Under the pieces are notes generated by a model. The model had not been told where the DNA came from. It worked only from the letters and a program-made list of their open reading frames with translations, and ran no database searches. Positions 9,986 to 18,349 of a DNA stretch of 64,000 nucleotides are shown piece by piece. Source of the stretch: Cryobacterium luteum (GTDB taxonomy: Bacteria > Actinomycetota > Actinomycetes > Actinomycetales > Microbacteriaceae); assembly GCF_900110125.1 (NCBI RefSeq), contig NZ_FOCN01000002.1:186001-250000 (forward strand), read 5' to 3'. The position numbers and the translations under genes were made by a program. Within the stretch, counting starts at the first letter, position 1. Each line of letters begins with the position of its first letter.

Positions 9986-10849
9986 ATGACCCAACTCGCC
10001 GACCAGCGGGCCACCAGCGCCGGGGTGTCGCTGCAGTGCGGCTGGCGCACCGACGTCGGCCGCAAACGCACTGAGAACGAAGACTCGCTGCTGGCTTCTC
10101 AGCCAGTGTTCATTGTCGCCGACGGCATGGGCGGCCTCGAAGCCGGTCAGCGCGCGAGCGCCGCCGTGATTGCGGAATTCCAGGGTTGCGTCGGCCGCAC
10201 CGCCGTGCCGGCCGGCGACGTGGTGGCCGCCGTCGAACGCGCGCACGCCGCGGTGCGAATCGTGTCGGATTCGACCGGGCGCGGTGCCGGCAGCACCCTG
10301 ACCGGCCTGGTGCTCATCGACCACGAGAACGCCCCGCAATGGCTCATCGTGAACGTGGGCGACTCCCGCGTCTACCGCCTGCACGGCGGGGAGTTGCAGC
10401 AGCTCACCGTTGACCACTCCCTCGCCCAGGAACTCATCGACGAAGGCTCACTGCTCAAAGCGGATGTCGCCACCTTCGCCCGCAAGAACGTCATCACCCG
10501 CGCGATGGGCGCCGATAACAGCAATGCCGACTACTGGCTGCGCCCGGTCGTGACCGGCGAACGATTGCTCGTGTGCTCCGACGGGCTGAGCGGTGAACTC
10601 TCCGATGAGGCCATCAAGGCCGGCCTGACCCTCGGCGGCAGCACCCAGCAGACGGCAGACGCGTTGCTCGCCGGAGCCCTGGAACACGGCGGCCGCGACA
10701 ACGTGTCGGTGATCGTGATCGACGTCATCGCCGGCGGGGTCAACTCCTGGCACGGCATCGCCATCGGCGACGACCAGTCCGACACCATCGACACCCGCAC
10801 CGAAGACACCCGACCGGTACAACGGGTGGCCCGCAATGCAGCCCGCTGA
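9986..10849 (+). CDS. PP2C-family serine/threonine protein phosphatase
   Basis: The 287-residue cytoplasmic protein has the metal-dependent phosphatase motifs in order: RTENED, VADGMGG, NVGDSRVYRLHGG, CSDGLSGELSD and GGRDNVSVIVID. The aspartates in DGMGG, SDG and GRDN are the expected Mn/Mg ligands, so it should be active. It removes phosphate from Ser/Thr residues. It lies three bases after the FHA gene and overlaps the next gene by 14 bases, which suggests it reverses phosphorylation read by the FHA domain (inferred). There is no membrane helix, unlike PstP of the cell-division cluster. The Thr-rich acidic tail (RTEDTRPVQRV) resembles the neighbouring Thr motif. Confidence 0.95.
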   Translation: MTQLADQRATSAGVSLQCGWRTDVGRKRTENEDSLLASQPVFIVADGMGGLEAGQRASAAVIAEFQGCVGRTAVPAGDVVAAVERAHAAVRIVSDSTGRGAGSTLTGLVLIDHENAPQWLIVNVGDSRVYRLHGGELQQLTVDHSLAQELIDEGSLLKADVATFARKNVITRAMGADNSNADYWLRPVVTGERLLVCSDGLSGELSDEAIKAGLTLGGSTQQTADALLAGALEHGGRDNVSVIVIDVIAGGVNSWHGIAIGDDQSDTIDTRTEDTRPVQRVARNAAR

Positions 10850-11624
10850 TCCCGGGCAGCCGGCCATGCAGCCCGCAGACGACGACCGCGACGAGGCCAC
10901 CAGAATCGTGCGCCGGGGCAGTCCGCGGCACGGCGCGGCGGCCCCGCAACCGAGCATCAGCAGCGAATCCGACGACAGCAGCGACTCCGACGACAGCAGT
11001 CAGCCCGACGACGAGGCCGGCCTCGACGACGACACCGTCATCGTGCAGCGCACGGCAGACGAACGCACCGTCATCGTGCAGCGCGAGGCCGATGAACGCA
11101 CGCGCATCGTGCAGCGTGCGGGGGACGAACACACCCGCCGCGTGGCACGACGGCCCAAGGCCGGCGGCGAGCCAGACCGTGCCGACGACCGTGCCGACGA
11201 CAATGCCGTCGACAACGCCGACGACGACAATGCCGACGACGCCACCGTGCGTTCTTCCCGGGGCAGCACGGCCGTCGATACCCTGCTGAGCAGTCGGCGG
11301 GCGGCCGCTCCCGCGCACACCCCCGTCGCTGACGCGCTGCAACGCCGCTATGAACCACCACAGGTGCAGAGCGGTGCGAGCGTGCGCTACGCGGCGCGTC
11401 CGACGCCGGCGATCGTCGCACCGAGAGCCCCGCTCCCCGTGGCCGACCCGCAGCCCGATGTGGCCCGGCTCCGTCTCGCCGACGCCGCCGCTGAAATTCG
11501 CGAGCACGCCGCCGCAGTGAAGCGTCATCGTCGCCGATTCACCTTGGTCGCGATCATCTCGATCACAGGTGTGGTGGTACTCGCTGCTGCCGCGTATACC
11601 GTCTTCACCGTTCTCACCTGGTGA
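10836..11624 (+). CDS. Disordered single-pass membrane protein with tandem D-E-x-T-x-I-V-x-R repeats
   Basis: The protein has 262 residues and no recognised family. The ATG at 10836 overlaps the phosphatase gene; an alternative ATG is at 10866. The first about 220 residues are acidic and disordered. Four contiguous 11-residue repeats (residues 64-107) place Thr in contexts DDDTVIVQR, DERTVIVQR, DERTRIVQR and DEHTRRVAR; a fifth, EATRIVRR, lies earlier. Val or Arg at +3 of Thr fits FHA preferences in most units. A single C-terminal helix (about 238-258) ends the protein, so the repeats probably face the cytoplasm. It is a plausible multivalent phosphorylated docking scaffold for the FHA protein (inferred). 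Confidence 0.85.
   Translation: MQPADPGQPAMQPADDDRDEATRIVRRGSPRHGAAAPQPSISSESDDSSDSDDSSQPDDEAGLDDDTVIVQRTADERTVIVQREADERTRIVQRAGDEHTRRVARRPKAGGEPDRADDRADDNAVDNADDDNADDATVRSSRGSTAVDTLLSSRRAAAPAHTPVADALQRRYEPPQVQSGASVRYAARPTPAIVAPRAPLPVADPQPDVARLRLADAAAEIREHAAAVKRHRRRFTLVAIISITGVVVLAAAAYTVFTVLTW
11025..11156 (+). repeat. Four 33-bp coding tandem repeats (11-residue Thr motif)
   Basis: In-frame units start at 11025, 11058, 11091 and 11124. Each encodes D-[DE]-x-T-x-[IR]-V-x-R-x-x. DNA identity is highest between the first three units (GTGCAGCG core), indicating recent tandem duplication with the Thr-x-x-Val core kept. Confidence 0.9.
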
Positions 11625-11693
11625 AGCCGAACCGCGCCGCCCCACACTTCTGCACCCTTCCGCCAGCACCGAGAACCTAGGAGCTCCCCTCTC

Positions 11694-13337
11694 GTGACAG
11701 ATTCCACCTCCCCCCTCTTTCGGGAAGCCGCCGACCCGGCCACCCCGCAGGCCCGGCTCGCCGAGATCGCCGCAGCCCATCACGATCTGCACCTTGTCAT
11801 TTCGGCGAACCCGTCCTGTTATCCGGCCCTGATCGAGTGGATGCTCCAGCTCGGCACCATCGCGCCCGTCGCGCCCGCAACACCCGTCATCCCGGAGCCG
11901 GTGCTCACCGAAGATGCCGCCGCCGAACAGGCCGCCGCTGTGCCCGCCGCCGCGGCGCCGACCGGTCTGCCGACTGAGCCGGCGGCATCCGCTGTGCCGA
12001 ATCCCTTCGCACCGTCGGCCTCCGCCGCGGCGCCGAGGTCGACGCCAGCCCCGGGCCAGGATGCACGCGGCCAGTCCGCGCGGCGTCCGCGCAAGAAACT
12101 GCTGATCTGGAGCTCGATCGGTGTCGTCGTGCTGCTGATCGCCGGTGGAGGCGTGTGGGCGTACGGAGCCATCTTCTCCAAACTCGGCGGCGCATCCTCG
12201 CCGACGGCAGCGGTGCAGAAACTGCTCGAGGGCACCGCCGATATGGACCTGGTCAGCCTGTACGGTTCGTTGTCTCCCGCCGAGATCGAGTCGTTCAAGG
12301 CGCCGATCGACCAGCTCGGTACCATGGCCATGGACGACGAAAACGGTGACCCGGTCGACCTGCCCGCGCTCATCAACACGGTCGTCGATAGCCTGAATAT
12401 CACCCTGACCGGGCTGCAACTCGAGTCCGAAGACATCGAAGACGGCGTTGCGGTGGTCACCATCACCGCGGGCGAAATGACCATGAACGGCGATGCCGAA
12501 ACGATCACCGACGCCTACCTCGAGGTCGTGGCTCCGCAGCTGCGGCTGCAGCAACAATCCTTCGGCTATGACGACAGCGACACCGATGCGATGATCGCGG
12601 ACCTGCGCGAGTCCTCGATCGACGAGCTGAACGACATGCTGCCGTTCACGCAATCGGCCGCCGACCTGGCCGAGGAGCTCGGCCACGACGCCGCCGTCGT
12701 CACCGTGCGTGAGGGCGGCTCCTGGTACGTCAGCCCGCTGCTCACCGCCGGTGAGAACCTGCTGCTGGGCGCATCGCAAACCCGCGGCAGCCTGGTCGCC
12801 GCCGACGACGTGGCCGCGTTCGACACCGGTGACGCTGCCGCCGAGGGCTTCGCCGAGGCCGTCATCGCGTTCGGCGAGAATGGCGACTACGGCGACCTCG
12901 CCGCCGTAGTGCCCGAATCCGAACGCCGCTTTCTCAGCCTCTACGGTGACGCGCTCATGCCCACCGATGGCGGCGGCGACTATGACAACCTGACGATCAC
13001 CGATTTCGCCGTGACCCCGCAGGTCGAGGGCAAGACGGCGCGCCTCGACATCGACAGCATCGTGATCGAGGGCGACGGCTATGACTGGCCGTACCGCACC
13101 GAATTCTCCGGGGTGTGCGTCACCACCGATTCGGGGTACTCCTCGTTCGACGGATGCCTCGACGACGTTCCCGCGATGAAGGAACTCGGCGCGGGCAGCT
13201 GGCGGGTTCTCGCCGTGCAGGAGCAGGGCGGATGGTTCGTCAGCCCCCTGCGCACCATCGCCGACGTGACCGGAATCGCCGTGGAAAAGCTCGTGAAGCT
13301 CAGCCAGGACGGCGAGCTCGACCGGCTCTATCAGTAA
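11694..13337 (+). CDS. Single-pass membrane protein with N-terminal leucine-rich-repeat-variant segment
   Basis: The GTG start has AGGAG at 11679-11683. The 547-residue protein begins with a variant leucine-rich-repeat-like unit (PATPQARLAEIAAAHHDL, then NPSCYPALIEWM), then an Ala/Pro-rich linker, a helix (about 140-162, KKLLIWSSIGVVVLLIAGGG), and a roughly 370-residue extracytoplasmic region with two related halves (SWYVSPLLTAGEN and GGWFVSPLRTIADV), suggesting an internal duplication. The same N-terminal segment reappears at the C-terminus of the next gene product, hinting that the two work together. The function is not known. Confidence 0.85.
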   Translation: MTDSTSPLFREAADPATPQARLAEIAAAHHDLHLVISANPSCYPALIEWMLQLGTIAPVAPATPVIPEPVLTEDAAAEQAAAVPAAAAPTGLPTEPAASAVPNPFAPSASAAAPRSTPAPGQDARGQSARRPRKKLLIWSSIGVVVLLIAGGGVWAYGAIFSKLGGASSPTAAVQKLLEGTADMDLVSLYGSLSPAEIESFKAPIDQLGTMAMDDENGDPVDLPALINTVVDSLNITLTGLQLESEDIEDGVAVVTITAGEMTMNGDAETITDAYLEVVAPQLRLQQQSFGYDDSDTDAMIADLRESSIDELNDMLPFTQSAADLAEELGHDAAVVTVREGGSWYVSPLLTAGENLLLGASQTRGSLVAADDVAAFDTGDAAAEGFAEAVIAFGENGDYGDLAAVVPESERRFLSLYGDALMPTDGGGDYDNLTITDFAVTPQVEGKTARLDIDSIVIEGDGYDWPYRTEFSGVCVTTDSGYSSFDGCLDDVPAMKELGAGSWRVLAVQEQGGWFVSPLRTIADVTGIAVEKLVKLSQDGELDRLYQ

Positions 13338-13357
13338 CACCGTCGCAGCACAGCATC

Positions 13358-13395
13358 CACTCGACACGCAGCCACTCGACACGCAGCCACACGAC
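13358..13395 (+). repeat. 15-bp intergenic tandem repeat
   Basis: CACTCGACACGCAGC occurs twice in a row (13358-13372, 13373-13387), followed by a partial third copy (CACACGACGC). It lies between the two LRV-type membrane protein genes. Confidence 0.8.
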
Positions 13396-13420
13396 GCCAG
13401 ACCGAAGACAGAGGACCCAG

Positions 13421-15310
13421 ATGACCTTCGACCCCACCCAGCAGCCGCCGGCTGCTGCGCAATACGTCGCTCCGGCTGCGCCCGCTGCGCCCCAGTACGC
13501 AGCGCCCGTCGCCCCGCAATACGCCGCCCCGCAGTTCGCCGCACCCCAGTACGCTGCCCCCCAGTACACGCAGCCGCCCGCCCGCCCGAACCCGTTCGCC
13601 GGCATCCCGGCGTCTGACTGGGCGCGCGACGGCGGTGCGCTGCTGTTGCTGCTGATCTCCCTGGCCCTGCCATGGATGTTCAGTACCGAGACTTACAGCA
13701 TGAGCGAATCGATCGGCGCGACCGGCCGCATCGAGGTTATTTTGATCACGCTGCTGTCACTGTTCTCGCTCAGCCTCACCTACCTGCTGCGGGCCGGCGT
13801 GTTCGGTGCCGGGGTCGGGCTCGCCCAGATCTGGTTGATTCGACTGCTCGTCAACGTGCCCTACGCTCTCCTCGTGCTGGGCTTCATGCTCGTCGACATC
13901 TTCACGACCGATCAAACGACCGGCGTCGGGTACGCAGCCGCTTTCGGACTGGCCGGCGCCTTCCTCGCCGCCCAACCGCGTGCAGCAGAACTCGTCGGAA
14001 TCGTCGGCGCGCGCCCGATCGTTCGGCTCTGGTACCGCATTGTGATCGGTTACGGCGTGGTCGTGGCGCTGACCGTGCTGGGAGGGATCGGTTTCGGAAT
14101 CGTGGCGACGACATCCGCTGAGGTCACCGGCCTGGTGCTGCTCACCGCCATCGTCGCCGTGCTCGCCGGTGCGGCCGCCGCGCTGCTGCCGATCTACGGC
14201 ATCGTGCGCGGCAGTGCGATCTGGCTCACCATCGCCCGCGTGCTGGGCGCGACCGCCATCGGCGTCATCACCATCGACGCCTTCACCGACCATCTGCTGT
14301 CGGTCAGCGGCATCGAATCGCTCAGCTACGGCGGCTACCCGCTCCTTCTGCTCGCCGGCCTGTTCGGCCTGGCCTGCTCGCCGGCCCTCCGCCTCGCGAT
14401 GGCTCCGACCGCACCGATCAGCACATGGTTCGGGGTTGCCTCGCTCACACTCGTGCTCATCGTCGGCACCGCCGGCCTGAGCCTGCTGCTGGTCATCGCA
14501 ACCCTCATCGGAAGCGGCGCCGATTCCGGCTCGACCGGTCTGAACATCGGCGCCACCATCGTGCTGTCGATCATCATCGTCGTGGCCATCATCGCCCGCA
14601 CAACGCTGCGCTCAAACCCGGCCGCCAGCCAGTGGCTCGTGCTCGGCCTCACCGGTCTGATCACCGTTCTCGGCATCGTCTTCGTCGTGCTGCGCGGGCA
14701 GAGCATCGCCGACGAGAACCTCGGGCAGCTCTATTCCTGGCTCTTCGAGGGCACGACGTACACTTCGTTCTCGCTGATCATCCTCACCACCGCGGCCACA
14801 CTGAGCCTGGCCCTGGCCTTCGCGCTGCCCGCACTGGTCTTCTACGCGCTGACCGCTCCGACCGCCGTGCGCGGCTACTTCGCCCAGTACGGCCCCGTGC
14901 GGGCGCAGGCTCCCGCCGACTTCACCGGCTATGCGGCTGCTGGTCTGTCCGCCCCGGCAGCTGCTGCACCGACCGTGCAAACGGATGCCGCGGCGCCGGC
15001 CACACCCGCTGCGGCAGCGCCTGCGTCAGGCGCCCCGGCAGCGGCCACGGCCACGGCCGCGGCGCCGGCTGTTCCGCCGGCATCGCTTGAACCGACGTCC
15101 GAACTGCCGATCGAAGCACCGAGCGCTGCCAGCCTGACCGCGTCCGACCCGGCCTCCTCGGCCGCTGAGCTCTACGAGCTCGCTCAGAAGTACCCCGAGG
15201 TGTGGCCGCAACTCGCGGGCAACCCGAGCACCTATCCCGACCTGCTCACCTGGTTGGCGCAGTCGCCCGACCCGCTCGTGCAGCAGGCCCTGCGCGCCCG
15301 CGCACTTTAG
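13421..15310 (+). CDS. Polytopic membrane protein with C-terminal leucine-rich-repeat-variant segment
   Basis: The start is the ATG at 13421, after GAGG about 8 bases upstream; the open frame extends further upstream but overlaps the preceding gene. The 629-residue product has a Pro/Ala/Tyr-rich N-terminus with QYAAPQ repeats, about 12 hydrophobic segments between residues 60 and 490, an Ala-rich linker, and a C-terminal segment (ELYELAQKYPEVWPQLAGNP, then TYPDLLTWLAQ) like the N-terminus of the previous protein. No transporter motif was recognised. It is the last gene of the MoxR/FHA block; a strong hairpin follows the stop. Confidence 0.85.
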   Translation: MTFDPTQQPPAAAQYVAPAAPAAPQYAAPVAPQYAAPQFAAPQYAAPQYTQPPARPNPFAGIPASDWARDGGALLLLLISLALPWMFSTETYSMSESIGATGRIEVILITLLSLFSLSLTYLLRAGVFGAGVGLAQIWLIRLLVNVPYALLVLGFMLVDIFTTDQTTGVGYAAAFGLAGAFLAAQPRAAELVGIVGARPIVRLWYRIVIGYGVVVALTVLGGIGFGIVATTSAEVTGLVLLTAIVAVLAGAAAALLPIYGIVRGSAIWLTIARVLGATAIGVITIDAFTDHLLSVSGIESLSYGGYPLLLLAGLFGLACSPALRLAMAPTAPISTWFGVASLTLVLIVGTAGLSLLLVIATLIGSGADSGSTGLNIGATIVLSIIIVVAIIARTTLRSNPAASQWLVLGLTGLITVLGIVFVVLRGQSIADENLGQLYSWLFEGTTYTSFSLIILTTAATLSLALAFALPALVFYALTAPTAVRGYFAQYGPVRAQAPADFTGYAAAGLSAPAAAAPTVQTDAAAPATPAAAAPASGAPAAATATAAAPAVPPASLEPTSELPIEAPSAASLTASDPASSAAELYELAQKYPEVWPQLAGNPSTYPDLLTWLAQSPDPLVQQALRARAL

Positions 15311-15311
15311 C

Positions 15312-15343
15312 CGGTTGCGTGCGACGCCCGTCGCGCGCAACCG
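15312..15343 (+). terminator. Strong hairpin ending the MoxR/FHA block
   Basis: GGTTGCGTGCGAC (15313-15325) pairs with GTCGCGCGCAACC (15330-15342) around a GCCC loop, with one G-T pair, plus a flanking C-G pair. It begins two bases after the stop. No T-run follows, so termination would not be classical. Confidence 0.6.
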
Positions 15344-15371
15344 CAGCAGAACTGCTGACAATTTTGCTGAT

Positions 15372-15421
15372 CACCCCCCGATTGTGGGTCTGGCCGAGCA
15401 TTGTCCTCGTCGGATACGTTG
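15372..15421 (+). promoter_or_regulatory. Conserved pil promoter-like element upstream of pilB1
   Basis: CCCCCGATTGTGGGTCT at about 15375-15391 is followed by GATACGT at 15413-15419. The distance from GATTG to this -10-like box equals that in the elements before pilB2 and pilT2. The same left half (C-rich, GATTG, GGG) recurs, so it is probably a promoter plus operator shared by the pilus genes. Confidence 0.55.
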
Positions 15422-15516
15422 AAGTGTCACCCACACACCTCGGGCATCATCACTTGGCGCAGCTGCCTGAGCCAGAGCGATAACCGCAGCAGCGTCACAC
15501 CTTGGGGGCACGTTTC

Positions 15517-17187
15517 GTGTCGAGCCTGACAGAGATTTTGATTTCGCACGGCCTGTTGCCGGCCGAACAATCCGACACGCTCTCGGCCGGTGATACCGCC
15601 GACGAGACCGCAGTGCGGGCCTTGCTCGCCAGCGGGGTGATTTCCGAGCTGCAGTTCGCTCGGGCCCGCGCCGAGCAGACCAACCTGCCGTTCGTTGAGC
15701 TGCTCGACTATCCCGTCGACGAGCTGGCACTGACCAAGGTTCCGGTAGCCATCTGCCACCGCGACGAGGTGCTGCCGATCGGGTTCGACGGCAAACGGCT
15801 GATTCTGGCCATGGTCGACCCGGGCAACGTGTTCGCCCTCGACGATGTGCGCGAAACCGCCCGCATGCGCGTGACTCCGGTCGTCGTGGAGCGTTCCGAC
15901 CTCATGGCCGCGATCTCGCGCTATCACCGCGCCGACGACGAGCTCAACGACCTCACCAACACCTTCGAAGAAGAGCAGGCGGCGCCCGACGACGACTCGC
16001 TCAGCGACGCCGAGGCCGCCGAAGACGCCGCGCCCATCGTGCGTTTCGTCAACCTGCTGGTCTCCCAGGCCATCCAGGACAAAGCCTCCGACATTCACAT
16101 TGAACCGGCCGAACTCAGCCTGCGCATCCGCTATCGCATCGACGGTGTGCTGCACGAAATGCCGTCAGCACCGAAGAACATTCAAAGCGGCGTCATCTCC
16201 CGCATCAAGATCATGAGCGAGATCGACATTGCCGAGCGGCGCAAACCGCAGGACGGCCGCATGTCGGTCTCCCACAATGGGCGCAAAATCGACCTGCGTG
16301 TTGCCATTCTGCCCACGGTCTGGGGTGAAAAGGTGGTCCTGCGCATTCTTGACAACGCCACCTCGCGCATGAGCATGAACGACCTGAACATGCTCGTGGA
16401 GAACCGCGATGAATACAAGATGGCGTACACCAAGCCCAACGGAATGATTCTGGTGACCGGGCCGACCGGGTCGGGCAAGTCCACCACGCTGTACACGACC
16501 CTGAGCGCCATCTCCAAACCCGAGATCAACGTGATCACCGTGGAAGACCCGGTGGAATACCGCATGCCGGGAATCAACCAGGTGCAGGTGAACCGCAAGG
16601 CGGGCCTCACCTTTGCCGTGGCGCTGCGTTCCATTCTGCGCTCCGACCCCGACGTGGTGCTGCTCGGTGAGATTCGCGACCAGGAGACCGCGAAGATCGC
16701 CATCGAGGCTTCGCTCACCGGCCACCTCGTGCTCTCCACCCTGCACACCAACGATGCGCCGAGCGCCATGACTCGCCTGGTCGAGATGGGGATCGAGCCG
16801 TTTCTGGTGGGCTCGGCGATCACCTGTGTGGTGGCCCAGCGCCTGGCCCGGCGGCTCTGTGAACGCTGCAAGGTCGTCGATCGTCGCGACCAGCACGAAC
16901 TCGCCGGCCTCGGTTTCGGCCACAACCACACCGACACCCCGCCGACCATCTACGTGCCGAGCGGATGCACCGCCTGCTCGCACACGGGATACCGCGGCCG
17001 GGTCGCGGTGCACGAAGTGATGACGGTCTCCCCCGAAGTGGAACGCCTCACCATCGCGCGTGCCTCCAGCGGGGAGATCGCCGCCGCCGCCCGCAAACAG
17101 GGCATGATCACCCTGCTCGACGACGGCTGGGCCAAGGTGCGTCTCGGCCTGACCTCGATTGACGAGGTGTTGCGTGTCGTCGCCTGA
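15517..17187 (+). CDS. pilB: Type IV pilus extension ATPase PilB, set 1
   Basis: The GTG start at 15517 matches the N-terminus of the paralogue at 26135 (both read xLTEILIxHG) and follows a G-rich site; a TTG at 15502 is the other option. The 556-residue protein has an N-terminal MshEN-like domain (about 1-145), then the GspE/PilB hexameric ATPase core: Walker A GPTGSGKS (315-322), Asp box, Walker B LLGEIRD, His box LVLSTLHTND, and the tetra-cysteine zinc site (CERC and CTAC). It powers pilus polymerisation at the membrane with PilC. The pilT start overlaps its stop by 14 bases. Confidence 0.95.
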   Translation: MSSLTEILISHGLLPAEQSDTLSAGDTADETAVRALLASGVISELQFARARAEQTNLPFVELLDYPVDELALTKVPVAICHRDEVLPIGFDGKRLILAMVDPGNVFALDDVRETARMRVTPVVVERSDLMAAISRYHRADDELNDLTNTFEEEQAAPDDDSLSDAEAAEDAAPIVRFVNLLVSQAIQDKASDIHIEPAELSLRIRYRIDGVLHEMPSAPKNIQSGVISRIKIMSEIDIAERRKPQDGRMSVSHNGRKIDLRVAILPTVWGEKVVLRILDNATSRMSMNDLNMLVENRDEYKMAYTKPNGMILVTGPTGSGKSTTLYTTLSAISKPEINVITVEDPVEYRMPGINQVQVNRKAGLTFAVALRSILRSDPDVVLLGEIRDQETAKIAIEASLTGHLVLSTLHTNDAPSAMTRLVEMGIEPFLVGSAITCVVAQRLARRLCERCKVVDRRDQHELAGLGFGHNHTDTPPTIYVPSGCTACSHTGYRGRVAVHEVMTVSPEVERLTIARASSGEIAAAARKQGMITLLDDGWAKVRLGLTSIDEVLRVVA

Positions 17188-18349
17188 CCCCGACCTGCTG
17201 GCCGCGCTGCACGAGGTTCTCGAACGCGGGGCCTCGGATCTGCACGTCACCGTCGGAGCCGCTCCGCGCATCCGGATCGACGGCACCCTGTGTGCCATCG
17301 AGGGAGACCAGGAATGGCCGGTTGAAAAGGTCTCCTCGGCCCTGTACAGCCTGCTGACCCCGCAGGAACGCGCCACCTTCGACCGTGACCTCGAACTCGA
17401 CTTCGCCTACACGGCCGGCGGGGCCCGCTTTCGGGTCAACTACTACCTGCAGCGTAATTCGGTGGGCGGGGCCTTTCGACTGATTCCGCGTGAGATCAAA
17501 TCGCTGGTCCAGCTCGGGGTGCCCGAGACGGTCGCCCGGTTCGCTCACCTTCCGCGCGGCCTCGTTCTGGTGACCGGTCCCACCGGTTCGGGTAAGTCCA
17601 CGACCCTGGCCGCGCTCATCGACGTGGTCAACCGCACCAGGGCCGACCATATCGTCACCGTCGAAGACCCGATCGAGTTCATGCACAAGCACCGTATGTC
17701 GCTCGTGAACCAACGCGAGGTGGGCCATGACACGCACAGCTTTGCTGACGCGCTCAAACACGTGCTGCGGCAAGACCCGGATGTCATTCTGATCGGCGAA
17801 TTGCGCGACCTCGAAACCATTTCGGTGGCCCTGACCGCCGCCGAAACCGGGCACCTCGTGTTCGCCACCCTGCACACGCAGGATGCCGCCCAGACCATCG
17901 ACCGCCTGATCGATGTGTTTCCGCCGCACCAGCAGGCGCAGGTGCGCACGCAGCTCGCCATCACCCTGATGGGCGTGGTCTGCCAGACGCTCGTGAAGAA
18001 GATCGGCGGCGGCCGGGTGGTGGCCACCGAGGTGCTCGTCACCACGCCGGCGGTCTCCAACCTCATTCGGGAAGGCAAGATCCACCAGCTGAGCACGGCG
18101 ATGCAGTCCGGGCGCGCGCTCGGCATGCACACCATGGATCAGCACCTGGCCGACCTCGTCAATAACGGCGTCATCACCCGCGAGGTGGCCGAGGAACAGG
18201 CGCAAGACACCATCGGCCTCGACCAGCTCATCCACCGGGTCGGTGCACCCGCCGGCGCCGATCACCGCAGCGCCAACATCGATTTCGGCACCGGCGCCCG
18301 CGCCGCGAACATCGACTTTCACGATGCCTACTCCGACGGAGGCTTGTAA
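17174..18349 (+). CDS. pilT: Type IV pilus retraction ATPase PilT, set 1
   Basis: The GTG at 17174 gives 391 residues, the usual PilT length. The domain order is a PAS-like N-terminus (LLAALHEVLERGASDLHVTV), Walker A GPTGSGKS from residue 135, Asp box VTVEDPIEF, Walker B LIGELRD, and the His box LTAAETGHLVFATLHT typical of PilT. The C-terminal VSNLIREGK corresponds to the AIRNLIRE signature needed for retraction. It lacks the zinc cysteines of PilB. It should drive pilus disassembly, which is consistent with twitching or DNA uptake (inferred). Confidence 0.95.
   Translation: MSSPDPDLLAALHEVLERGASDLHVTVGAAPRIRIDGTLCAIEGDQEWPVEKVSSALYSLLTPQERATFDRDLELDFAYTAGGARFRVNYYLQRNSVGGAFRLIPREIKSLVQLGVPETVARFAHLPRGLVLVTGPTGSGKSTTLAALIDVVNRTRADHIVTVEDPIEFMHKHRMSLVNQREVGHDTHSFADALKHVLRQDPDVILIGELRDLETISVALTAAETGHLVFATLHTQDAAQTIDRLIDVFPPHQQAQVRTQLAITLMGVVCQTLVKKIGGGRVVATEVLVTTPAVSNLIREGKIHQLSTAMQSGRALGMHTMDQHLADLVNNGVITREVAEEQAQDTIGLDQLIHRVGAPAGADHRSANIDFGTGARAANIDFHDAYSDGGL

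Noticed and set aside
13115-13420. Extended N-terminus for the polytopic LRV protein
   Set aside because: It overlaps the preceding gene in another frame and a tandem repeat; the ATG at 13421 has a ribosome binding site.
10740-13673. Minus-strand open frame of about 970 codons
   Set aside because: It lies across three plus-strand genes with motifs and ribosome binding sites; product is Arg/Gly-rich shadow sequence.
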